From positions 62,001 to 126,000 of the forward strand of contig JAAFIK010000004.1 of NCBI GenBank assembly GCA_013298665.1: 64,000 nt of DNA, given 5' to 3'. This DNA is from Chitinophagales bacterium. GTDB taxonomy: Bacteria > Bacteroidota > Bacteroidia > Chitinophagales > Chitinophagaceae. Shown piece after piece: positions 17,513-25,066 of this stretch (position 1 is the stretch's first letter; the number at the start of each line of letters is the position of its first letter). The notes under the pieces are model-generated. The model ran no database searches. It saw nothing but the letters and a program-made list of their open reading frames with translations, and was not told the origin of the DNA. Both the position numbers and the translations under genes were made by a program.

Positions 17513-18078
17513 ACGGCAACTTTTTGTAGTTGTATAATCTGTTTCTGGAGCATTGTCCTGGCTTTAACCAATTGGCTCCGGCTCGTTCCTGGTTGGATGC
17601 CCAGCATTTCTGCAATCTCTTCATGCTGGTAACCCTCAATTACATACAGGTTAAAAATCAGCCGGTAACCGTCCGGGAGGTTGTTGATCAACTGCATCAA
17701 TTCCCTTGCAGTGAGGTGGCTGTACGCTGCCGGTTCCAGTGCTTCCTCATCCCGGTCTTTGACTTCATAGCCCACCAATTCCTTGCTGTACCGGCTGACA
17801 GTGTACTTTTTAAGTGCAGTATTGACCATGATTTTCCTGATCCAACCTTCAAAACTGCCCTGTGAACGAAACTGCCTGATTTTGTCGAACACCTTGATAA
17901 AAGCGTCCTGCATAATATCTTCCGCATCGGCTGAATTACGGGCATACCGTTGACATACGCCGAGCATCCGGCCGGCATAGCGGTTGAATACCTCCCGCTG
18001 GCAGAAGGCATCCTCCCTTATACATCCTGATATCAATTGTTCGTCAGTCAAGCTTAACTGTTTTGCACGGGCAGGCAC
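17509..18078 (-). CDS. ECF-type RNA polymerase sigma factor
   Basis: 189 residues from a GTG start. Region 2 is clear (YAGRMLGVCQRYARNSADAEDIMQDAFIKVF, near 29-60, with core-binding and -10 recognition helices), followed by SFEGWIRKIMVNTALKKY and region 4 with its helix-turn-helix (YVIEGYQHEEIAEMLGI, then PGTSRSQLVKARTML, near 145-178). It overlaps the next gene by four bases (ATGA), so the two are translationally coupled. Alternative sigma factors of this type usually control envelope functions and often their own operon. No classical anti-sigma gene is present; the coupled membrane protein is the candidate. Confidence 0.93.
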   Translation of the reverse strand: MPARAKQLSLTDEQLISGCIREDAFCQREVFNRYAGRMLGVCQRYARNSADAEDIMQDAFIKVFDKIRQFRSQGSFEGWIRKIMVNTALKKYTVSRYSKELVGYEVKDRDEEALEPAAYSHLTARELMQLINNLPDGYRLIFNLYVIEGYQHEEIAEMLGIQPGTSRSQLVKARTMLQKQIIQLQKVAV

Positions 18079-18213
18079 AGTAATATACAGATACCTGACC
18101 TGGTGAATACGCTGCCCCGCTGCTTATTATTGCTATAAGGTATTAAAATTCAGGTGTTTTTTCGAAAAAAATTAAAAAATACCATAATTTGGCATCACCG
18201 AAATTAATAAAGC

Positions 18214-18756
18214 ATGATTCCAGATTTTCCTGCAGGAGAGGTTTGTACACCTGATGTGTACAGGAAACTGATCACGGAAAAAGCCTATACAGAAGCCCGG
18301 CTTGAGGAAGCCCTTTACGTGACGGGTGTACGTGAGGAAACGATTGCCTTGCTGGAGGCGAAAATCCGGGAGTTGAATGAGCTGAACAGCCGAATTGGCA
18401 GTAAAGACTATGAAATCAATACCCTTCAGCATTTGCTGGGTGAGCAACAAAACAGGGCTCATTTGTCTTTTCTGCGTGAGACCGGGCTGCTGGAAGAACT
18501 TTCAACATCGGCCAGAACTGAACAGGAAATGGGTAGTCTTCGGGAAAAATGTGCGCACCTGGAATATAAGATTACCGTGCTTACCCGGGATGCTGATGAA
18601 CTGGCTGTTATCAATAAAGAGCTGATACAGGAACTGGGCAAGGTAACCGGGTTGGAAAGCGCCCTGGAAAATGCGAAAGCAGAAAATGCTTTGTTGCAAC
18701 AAAAGTTGCTGCTGCTGGAAGAAAGGATAAAACAGGTACCGGTCCTTAGTCATTAA
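18214..18756 (+). CDS. Coiled-coil protein of unknown function
   Basis: 180 residues, almost entirely charged heptad-like helix from about residue 15 to 172 (IALLEAKIRELNELNSRIG, ENALLQQKLLLLEERIKQV). There is no signal peptide or membrane segment, so it is probably cytoplasmic. Codon use resembles its neighbours. It is divergent from the sigma factor and 63 bases before the Yip1 gene on the same strand. No family can be assigned from the sequence alone; it may be a scaffold or have no enzymatic role. Confidence 0.7.
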   Translation: MIPDFPAGEVCTPDVYRKLITEKAYTEARLEEALYVTGVREETIALLEAKIRELNELNSRIGSKDYEINTLQHLLGEQQNRAHLSFLRETGLLEELSTSARTEQEMGSLREKCAHLEYKITVLTRDADELAVINKELIQELGKVTGLESALENAKAENALLQQKLLLLEERIKQVPVLSH

Positions 18757-18819
18757 AAATAACACAAATCACTTGCATAGACGGATTGTATTAATTATTT
18801 TACACGAAAATAACTGTAT

Positions 18820-19398
18820 ATGAATCTTATAGAAAGAGCAAAAAACATTTTACTTACTCCAAAAACGGAGTGGGAGGTTATTAATGGGGAAAGCGCTACA
18901 CCAATGTCGCTGCTTACCGGTTATGTGATGATCCTGGCGCTGATACCGGCAGGATGTTCGTTTGTAGCGATGGCTGTATTTACCAGCGTATGGGGTATGA
19001 AATACGCAATCGTTTCGGCCATAATTACCTACGCATTGAGTATCCTTAGTTATTTTGTTTATACGTATGCCCTTGATCTGCTGGCTACAGGATTTGGAGC
19101 AGAAAAAAATATCAATAAGTCTGCACAGGTAGCGGCATATTCAAGTACAGCATCTTATGCTGCAGGGGTTTTGTCCCTTATTCCCGTACTTGGACTGCTG
19201 GCGGGTTTGGCAGGATTTATTTATGCTGCTTATCTGATGTATCTCGGCGTAGGACCACTCAAAAAAACACAGGAAGATAAAAAAATAGTCTATGTAATCG
19301 TTACGATTATCATTGTCATTGCTGCATATTTTATTGTAAGTGCTATTCTGACGGCAATTCTTCTAACGAGTTTGAGAACGTCTATATTGGGCTACTGA
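18820..19398 (+). CDS. Yip1-domain integral membrane protein
   Basis: 192 residues with about five membrane helices. The start ERAKNILLTPKTEWEVINGE is the standard opening of bacterial Yip1-like proteins, and the central helices (YVMILALIPAGCSFVAMAVF, LSIPVLGLLAGLAGF-like segment near 130-145, MYLGVGPLKKTQEDK) match. The last segment (VYVIVTIIIVIAAYFIV) is a strong membrane helix. Function in bacteria is not established. A terminator follows. Confidence 0.85.
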   Translation: MNLIERAKNILLTPKTEWEVINGESATPMSLLTGYVMILALIPAGCSFVAMAVFTSVWGMKYAIVSAIITYALSILSYFVYTYALDLLATGFGAEKNINKSAQVAAYSSTASYAAGVLSLIPVLGLLAGLAGFIYAAYLMYLGVGPLKKTQEDKKIVYVIVTIIIVIAAYFIVSAILTAILLTSLRTSILGY

Positions 19399-19422
19399 TT
19401 ACTCATATAAACACATTTTACC

Positions 19423-19456
19423 AAAAAAGTACTTCCTTCATGGAAGTGCTTTTTTT
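19423..19456 (+). terminator. Terminator after the Yip1 gene
   Basis: AAGTACTTCC (19427-19436) pairs with GGAAGTGCTT (19442-19451), one G-U pair, with A-run before and seven T residues after. It lies 25 bases past the stop and just before pdxH. Confidence 0.88.
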
Positions 19457-19495
19457 ATTCCGCTGATTGTCGAACCTTTGTAAAAATTAATTACC

Positions 19496-20134
19496 ATGCA
19501 AGCTATTGCTGATATACGTAAGGATTATAAACTGAAAAGCTTTAATGAAACGGACGCTGCACCCGATGCCATGGAACAGTTTACAAGCTGGTGGAACGAG
19601 GCCCTGCACAGCGATATAGATGAAGTGAATGCCATGGTGCTGGCCACCGCAACCGCTGGCGGAATGCCGGATGCACGCGTGGTATTATTGAAAGGGTATG
19701 ACGAAAGGGGGTTTGTATTTTATACCAATTATGAGAGCCATAAGGGTATAGAACTTGCTGAGAATCCAAGGGCATGCCTTGTATTTTTCTGGAAAGAACT
19801 GGAAAGACAGGTGCGTATCAGGGGAAAGGTTACCAAAAGCAGTGGAAAGGATAGTGATACGTACTTTTTTTCCCGCCCGGCCGGAAGCAGGATCGGCGCC
19901 TGGGCTTCGCCACAAAGCAGCGTTATTGCGAACAGGGAGGTACTTGAAAAAAAAGTAACTGCGTTTGAAACAGCATTTAGTGATGGGCATATTCCAAGGC
20001 CAGAACATTGGGGCGGTTATACCGTAGAGCCGGAGGTTATAGAGTTTTGGCAGGGCAGATCCAGCAGGTTACACGACCGCCTCCAATACACCCGTAAAGA
20101 AAATGGCTGGCTGGTTGTGCGTCTTGCACCATAA
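19496..20134 (+). CDS. pdxH: Pyridoxamine/pyridoxine 5'-phosphate oxidase
   Basis: 212 residues, usual length. This FMN enzyme makes pyridoxal phosphate from the pyridoxine or pyridoxamine phosphate forms. Conserved parts seen: MPDARVVLLKGYDERGFVFY (near 58-77), GSRIGAWASPQSSVI (near 130-144), and the C-terminal WQGRSSRLHDR with substrate- and flavin-binding arginines. A box AACCTTTG lies 15 bases before the ATG, similar to a Bacteroidota minus-7 element. It converges with the THX gene. Confidence 0.96.
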   Translation: MQAIADIRKDYKLKSFNETDAAPDAMEQFTSWWNEALHSDIDEVNAMVLATATAGGMPDARVVLLKGYDERGFVFYTNYESHKGIELAENPRACLVFFWKELERQVRIRGKVTKSSGKDSDTYFFSRPAGSRIGAWASPQSSVIANREVLEKKVTAFETAFSDGHIPRPEHWGGYTVEPEVIEFWQGRSSRLHDRLQYTRKENGWLVVRLAP

Positions 20135-20193
20135 TGACCAGGATAAACCCGGAATGGACGCTCAATCCCGGGCTCACCAGCGGTCAAACTGCA

Positions 20194-20301
20194 TTATGCT
20201 TTTTTTGCAGCCGCTTTTTTCTTTGTTTTCGCAGGCCTTATTTTGCCAAATGATGCTTTTGCGATTTTTCCTTTCTTTGTTTTGATGTCACCACGTCCCA
20301 T
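20194..20301 (-). CDS. 30S ribosomal protein THX (35 residues)
   Basis: A short minus-strand frame, 35 codons plus TAA, beginning MGRGDIKTKKGKIAKASFGK and ending with a lysine/alanine-rich tail (KKKAAAKKA). The start MGxGDxKTKxGKI and the extreme lysine content match ribosomal protein THX, a small basic protein of the 30S head seen in Thermus and in Bacteroidota. It is easily missed because of its size. A box reading CATCTTTG on the minus strand lies about 34 bases upstream (20336-20343). It has its own transcription unit between pdxH and HU. Confidence 0.9.
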   Translation of the reverse strand: MGRGDIKTKKGKIAKASFGKIRPAKTKKKAAAKKA

Positions 20302-20377
20302 AATAGATGTATAATTTACGTAATAAAATAGTTTGCAAAGATGCTGTATTTTAACGGATTAACCCGTTTCTGCATCA

Positions 20378-20408
20378 AAAAAGCAAGGCCTTTACCGCCT
20401 TGCTTTTT
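20378..20408 (-). terminator. Terminator of the HU gene
   Basis: AAAAAGCAAGGC (20378-20389) pairs perfectly over 12 bases with GCCTTGCTTTTT (20397-20408). It lies 18 bases past the HU stop. Confidence 0.92.
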
Positions 20409-20426
20409 ACAGTGAATCTGACTGCA

Positions 20427-20696
20427 TTATAATTTTGCAGATAATTCTTTGCCAGCTTTAAATTTAGCCACCTTTTTTGCTTTGATCTTGATGACAGCAC
20501 CTGTCTGCGGATTGCGACCATTACGTGCAGCCCTTTTAGATACTGAAAAAGTACCAAATCCAACCAGTGTAACTTTACCATTACCTTTCAGGGTTTTGGT
20601 TACTGCTTCTACGAAAGAATCCAGTGCTTCGTTTGCCTGGCTTTTAGTGATACCTGCATCATCAGCAATCTTTGCGATTAATTCTGCTTTGTTCAT
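20427..20696 (-). CDS. HU family DNA-binding protein
   Basis: 89 residues from the ATG at 20694-20696; an upstream in-frame extension to 20768 is an AT-rich leader and was rejected. Sequence is textbook HU: MNKAELIAKIADDAGITK, then KVTLVGFGTFSVSKRAARNG, then GRNPQTGAVIKIKAKK, which carries the RNPxTG beta-arm motif that intercalates in DNA. It bends DNA and compacts the nucleoid. It is monocistronic, with its own promoter box and terminator. Confidence 0.97.
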   Translation of the reverse strand: MNKAELIAKIADDAGITKSQANEALDSFVEAVTKTLKGNGKVTLVGFGTFSVSKRAARNGRNPQTGAVIKIKAKKVAKFKAGKELSAKL

Positions 20697-20726
20697 AATA
20701 AATAGTTGTATTTTAATAACAGGAAC

Positions 20727-20734
20727 AAATATAT
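20727..20734 (-). promoter_or_regulatory. HU promoter minus-7 box
   Basis: The minus strand reads TATATTTG here, an exact TAnnTTTG, 30 bases before the HU ATG. No TTTG is seen at the expected upstream spacing. Confidence 0.55.
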
Positions 20735-20987
20735 AGGGTTTTTGATTCCTGCGGTTTTTTTTATACATTTTTATTTATAAAAAAAATGCTGCAACCCGCT
20801 CTCCACAAGGGTTCCCGGAGATTTATCCACATTTGCGCCCGATGAAACAAGGTGGCTCAATCTGCTGAAAGCCTTACTGGCAAAGGGTTTCAGGTCGAGT
20901 CCGCTCAAATCCTTTACCAACGTGGGTTTCAGGGTAATATACAAATGATTTGAAACAGACAAAACATGTTTTTTTTGTTTTGCACAT

Positions 20988-21293
20988 TTAGTTAACAACC
21001 TCCATCAGTGAGCGGAAAGCAATGAACTGATCGCCCCAATGGTCATATCCTGCCTGCCGCTGGGTTGCTGCAAAATGTTCCATATACCGGTTGTACTGTG
21101 CCTTGCTTTCTGTAAAATACTGTACGGCGTAGGTTGGCCCTTCGCTGTCATCCACATCAAGCAACCGCATGATGCGCGCATCAGTAAAGCAACCGGTATT
21201 CATCATCGCAGGAATGTGTTCATCCTGCAGCCATTTCAGCCAGGCTGCCGCTATTGCAGGAGCGGGTTTTACCGTAACATTGTAAATAATCAT
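20988..21293 (-). CDS. DUF4286 family protein
   Basis: 101 residues. The pattern MIIYNVTVKPAPAIAAAWL, WLQDEHIPAMMNTGCFTDAR, and YAVQYFTESKAQYNRYMEHF matches the DUF4286 family, small ferredoxin-fold (dimeric alpha+beta barrel-like) proteins common in Bacteroidota; function is unknown. There is no signal peptide. It starts 15 bases after the DUF3999 gene stop and follows it in the same direction, so it may share that transcript. Confidence 0.88.
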   Translation of the reverse strand: MIIYNVTVKPAPAIAAAWLKWLQDEHIPAMMNTGCFTDARIMRLLDVDDSEGPTYAVQYFTESKAQYNRYMEHFAATQRQAGYDHWGDQFIAFRSLMEVVN

Positions 21294-21308
21294 GCTGTCA
21301 TTTTATTA

Positions 21309-22574
21309 TTACTCTTCTGTTAGTGATTCGTCCTGGTTATTACCAATCTGCTTCGTCATTTTAAATGTAAAAAACAACAAGGCAAGTAATGCTGCCCCAA
21401 GCGCCAGCCATACAAGCCAGCGGTTCTCCTTCCTGGTCCCCTGCCCTCTTGCATCAGCAGCGTCTTTTACTGCTGTTAAGCGCCCGGGCGTTGCTGTGCG
21501 GATACCGGTGCCAATACTGTCGAGAAAGAAGTTGAGGTCATACTCAGGGGTTGCAGCCCTGGTATTGCCCAGGTAAAGCTGGTATTGCACCCCGCTGTCT
21601 AAGTAAGCCACAAGAAAGCGATTGGCCGTTTCGCCGGATACGGTGCTGACCTGTAGTGGTGGATTGTCGCCATTTATGATATCAATACTGAGGCTGTCTG
21701 CCACTTCACCAACGGGGTAAGCAAGGGCCTGGCCGGTTTGCAGCAACATTGGACCATGCATATGCCAGCTACCACCTGTATGCACTTTTATCATAAACTC
21801 GCGCTTATAAAACCTGGTTCCGCTCACACCAATTTTCAATTGGTCGATCAATACTTTGGTGGGAAAGTAAACCCCTACCCTGGAAATATTATCACTACTG
21901 TCCCTTTGCCGGAGTGTGGGTTCGGGCAGGCTAATAAAGCCGGGCATTGGTGCAGGCTTACTTTTCCAGGTGCCGATCTTACGGATATTAACCGGCAATT
22001 GGTTTTCGCCCTCTGTGGTTACTTTAAAAAAGCGGTACTTCACAGGCGTCATATCAATATCCTGTAAAAACTGCCCGTTTACAGATTTGAAATGACAGTT
22101 GAGCAGGATATGTTCACGTATTACGAACCACTGCCGGTTGTCATCACTTCCGCTCAGGGTGATGGATTGGCAAACTTCTGTATTCCTGATTACGAGTACC
22201 AGGTGACTGAGCAATTGGGTGTCTTTGTTTTCAACAGCAACCGAAAGACGGTTTTTGTTGTCGATGCTGCTGGCGATAAGGGGCAATGCTTCAAAATTAC
22301 CGGCAGACGATACGGCCTGATCAGCCTGGAATACATAAGGCACCGGTTTGCCTTCGCCTGTACTGATGATCCGAAGATCTTTGGGTATGCCGCCATCCAA
22401 TATACAGCGACCGAGCAACCCGGGCGACAGCGGGATCTTGTAAAAGCCGGTGTGGCTGATGGCATCTACAGGTGCGCGCCAGGCAAACCCGTCCTGACCA
22501 TTGGCGATGCTGCCCGTCAATAAGCCCGCAAACAACAGGCAGGTGTTATACCATTTACTTCCTGTCGTCATCAA
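21309..22574 (-). CDS. DUF3999 family membrane-anchored protein
   Basis: 421 residues. Signal peptide about 1-26 (CLLFAGLLTGSIANGQ), a large periplasmic strand-rich body starting GFAWRAPVDAISHTGFYKIPL, and a C-terminal membrane helix (WLVWLALGAALLALLFF, near 388-405) with a short basic tail. Its start overlaps the end of the DUF2339 gene by about 20 bases. DUF3999 and DUF2339 genes are found together in many Gram-negative bacteria, which implies a shared envelope function that is still unknown. Confidence 0.88.
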   Translation of the reverse strand: MMTTGSKWYNTCLLFAGLLTGSIANGQDGFAWRAPVDAISHTGFYKIPLSPGLLGRCILDGGIPKDLRIISTGEGKPVPYVFQADQAVSSAGNFEALPLIASSIDNKNRLSVAVENKDTQLLSHLVLVIRNTEVCQSITLSGSDDNRQWFVIREHILLNCHFKSVNGQFLQDIDMTPVKYRFFKVTTEGENQLPVNIRKIGTWKSKPAPMPGFISLPEPTLRQRDSSDNISRVGVYFPTKVLIDQLKIGVSGTRFYKREFMIKVHTGGSWHMHGPMLLQTGQALAYPVGEVADSLSIDIINGDNPPLQVSTVSGETANRFLVAYLDSGVQYQLYLGNTRAATPEYDLNFFLDSIGTGIRTATPGRLTAVKDAADARGQGTRKENRWLVWLALGAALLALLFFTFKMTKQIGNNQDESLTEE

Positions 22575-24939
22575 TGATTATTTTTTTAAGTCGTTGATAC
22601 ATAAAGGAAACCAGCAGCAGGAGTACACCCAAACAAAAGAAAGCAATGATTTTACCGGCTGCGGAAATACCCCGGATATCGAATAAAAAGAGTTTGAATA
22701 ATGTCAATGCAAAGAGTGCAAGGGAAATGATGCGCAGGCTGCGGTAGCGGTACTTCATACCCGTCCACATGAGTGCAAAAGAACAGAGCCCCCAGAGTAC
22801 GGGCATTACGGTACGGGTAAATACCGCCTGTATAGTTGCGAGCGTGGTTTCAGCCGTGTAGAAAATTGCGTTGGCCAACAGGTGTGCTTCCGTGGTGATG
22901 AGGATAATACCGAATGCACTGAATGCCCAGGCAATACCGTCATAACTGAACCTGAACTCTCCATCTCCACTGCGCAGCAGCCTTGCAAGTTGCACGAGCA
23001 GTAAAATGAGCAGGATGGCTCCCGCCCAGTGTGCCGTAAAATGCACGCGTTGGCCATTGCCGGCCAGTAATTCAGCCTGTATGGCAAACAGCGATGAGGT
23101 GAACAGGAGATAAAAAAGAACGGCATAGAGTATGATACCGATCAGAACTCCCTTTGCCATACGAAAGATGCGCAACCGAACAGCGACAAAGAGGAGCAAC
23201 TGTATAAACAGTACGGTAAAACAAAACAGGTAGAGCAGACGAATACCTGAATAAGGATAATGATGACCAAACTGGTGCAGGATTTCGAGTACGCCGGTTG
23301 CATAAAGCAGGAACAGTGCGAAAGCAAGCAGTACCGGTTGTGGTGGTACAAGCAAACCATTTGTTTTGACCGGCCATGCGTCATACCTGCTGCGCAATAC
23401 CAGGAGGAAAAAAGTGGCTCCGGCGGCATAGAGTCCGGTTACGCATCCTTTATTGACAAGTATAGCTAAAGGCAATGCACTGCTCAGATAAACATGCACC
23501 CAATCCATAAATAAACTGATCAGCATGGCGCCCCATACCAATGCTGCAGCCAGTTGTACAAGATACATTTTTGAACGCATGTAGAGCCAGAACAGCAAAA
23601 CGGCCTCTGATGCCCAGAAAAGTGTGATATAGTTGCCATGCAACTGCAGCGGGGCAGCAAGGGAAATGAAAGTAAGCGTGATACCGATCAGGAGGTAGAG
23701 GATATTGCTATCCTTCTTTATCCTGCGGAGCAATATGCGTGCTGCCAGCAGGTTGAACATACCCAGTGCTGCGCTGAAAAAGCCCTTACTATTCCCATTA
23801 TCCATCACCTGAAGACATAAGAGTCCGAAGCCGGCATAGGCACAGGTATTGATGAGCATGATCAGGAAGTCTGACGCAATAAACTTTGTTTTATGTGTGA
23901 TGTGGTGGGCAAGCGTAACTACAAAAAACTGCAGGTAAAAAATGGTGGCAAAAATAAATCCATTTCGGTAAGTGGTAAACCTCCCGGTATGCTTATAAGC
24001 ACCGGTCAGGAGCCAGCCCGCAAATATAAGTGTGGTGAATATAAAGGCCAGCAGGTTCAGTATCCGCCAGTTTTTAAAATAGGCGATCACCAGCAGACCG
24101 GTGTTGAGCATCGCCATATAAGTAAACAGGCTTACATAGTGGCCACTGCCATTACTCACCATAAAGGGGGCTGCGAAACCGCCAATCATGGCAATAATGG
24201 CTAATTCTTCGCGCTTGTACAATAGTGAGATGATCGTGGCAAATGCGGTAATAACGATCATGATGAGGAATGCAGTGGTTTGCCCGAACAGATGAAACTG
24301 CTGATAAGCGAGGGTAATGGTAAAATAAAAAGCCCCCAATCCTCCGCCCACCAGTACGGAACTAAAGGCAGTATATTGTTTCCGGAGACGATGCGCAAGG
24401 GCAATGAGGATGCTTCCGCAGAGCAGGCCAACGCTGACCCTGCCTACCGGACCGATCCAGTCGTTGTCGATGGCATATTTTACAAAGAAACCTATGGCAA
24501 GTACCAGGATACCGATGCCAATTTTGCTGATGAGGTTTTCACCGATGAATTTTTCGATATCAGTGTTGCGCACCGGTGTTGTATGGGCAGCAGGCGTAAC
24601 GGCAGGACGGATAGCCGCCGGTGGCATGATGGTTTCCGCGACCTCGATGATTACTGGTGCGGGTTTAACGGTATCGGGCAATGGTTCGGAGACGATGGGC
24701 GGGAGCAACTCCTCCGCTACCGGTAATGGAGCGGGGGCTGTGGCCGTTTCTGTATAAGGTGGTGCAGGCCTTGTACTTTCTCCACCCTTGGGAGCAGCAG
24801 GAGTATTGTTTTTAGCCAACTGCCGGCGCAACTGATCAAGTTCAGCCTCCAGTCTTGAAAATTGCCGGTTGGTGTTGCTACCCTGGTTCAGTAATACCAC
24901 AAGAAAAATGACCAGGAATACGATAACAATAATTTCCAT
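22555..24939 (-). CDS. DUF2339 multi-pass membrane protein
   Basis: 794 residues. An N-terminal anchor (about 1-17) precedes a short coiled coil (RQFSRLEAELDQLRRQLAKN), a Pro/Ala-rich linker (about 45-125) and then more than 20 hydrophobic segments. The family motif region IEKFIGENLISKIGIGILVL, with FFVKYAIDNDWIGPVGRV just after, is intact. A second family motif lies near ALLYKREELAIIAMIGGFAAP. It heads the DUF2339-DUF3999 pair. Function is unknown; the size and topology suggest an envelope polymer or surface-related role, which is inference. Confidence 0.92.
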   Translation of the reverse strand: MEIIVIVFLVIFLVVLLNQGSNTNRQFSRLEAELDQLRRQLAKNNTPAAPKGGESTRPAPPYTETATAPAPLPVAEELLPPIVSEPLPDTVKPAPVIIEVAETIMPPAAIRPAVTPAAHTTPVRNTDIEKFIGENLISKIGIGILVLAIGFFVKYAIDNDWIGPVGRVSVGLLCGSILIALAHRLRKQYTAFSSVLVGGGLGAFYFTITLAYQQFHLFGQTTAFLIMIVITAFATIISLLYKREELAIIAMIGGFAAPFMVSNGSGHYVSLFTYMAMLNTGLLVIAYFKNWRILNLLAFIFTTLIFAGWLLTGAYKHTGRFTTYRNGFIFATIFYLQFFVVTLAHHITHKTKFIASDFLIMLINTCAYAGFGLLCLQVMDNGNSKGFFSAALGMFNLLAARILLRRIKKDSNILYLLIGITLTFISLAAPLQLHGNYITLFWASEAVLLFWLYMRSKMYLVQLAAALVWGAMLISLFMDWVHVYLSSALPLAILVNKGCVTGLYAAGATFFLLVLRSRYDAWPVKTNGLLVPPQPVLLAFALFLLYATGVLEILHQFGHHYPYSGIRLLYLFCFTVLFIQLLLFVAVRLRIFRMAKGVLIGIILYAVLFYLLFTSSLFAIQAELLAGNGQRVHFTAHWAGAILLILLLVQLARLLRSGDGEFRFSYDGIAWAFSAFGIILITTEAHLLANAIFYTAETTLATIQAVFTRTVMPVLWGLCSFALMWTGMKYRYRSLRIISLALFALTLFKLFLFDIRGISAAGKIIAFFCLGVLLLLVSFMYQRLKKIIIDDDRK

Positions 24940-25011
24940 TAAGTTATGATTTGGTACGGGCTAAGATAACAGAGTTGTACATACGGATGCAGAAAAAACT
25001 GTTAAATTCAC

Positions 25012-25054
25012 AAAAAATGCCCTTTTTTTTGATATATATCAAAAAACAGGGGCA
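25012..25054 (-). terminator. Terminator of the acyl-CoA synthetase gene with a 22-base perfect palindrome
   Basis: The core is a perfect 22-base palindrome at 25025-25046 (T6-GATAT / ATATC-A6). Flanking TGCCC (25018-25022) pairs with GGGCA (25050-25054), and the minus strand then runs into six T residues. It lies 12 bases past the stop at 25067. Confidence 0.85.
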
Positions 25055-25066
25055 GAAAAAAGGCTA

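Noticed and set aside
20900..20925. tRNA T-loop-like sequence GGTCGAGTCC
   Set aside because: It lacks the rest of a tRNA: no acceptor pairing, no anticodon stem, one T missing in the T-arm.
20771..20998. 75-codon minus-strand frame between DUF4286 and HU
   Set aside because: It overlaps the DUF4286 end and matches no family; listed only as a possible RNA or decayed gene.
25025..25046. 22-base perfect palindrome considered as an operator
   Set aside because: It is better explained as the inner part of the terminator of the acyl-CoA synthetase gene, with outer GC pairs and a T-tract on the minus strand.
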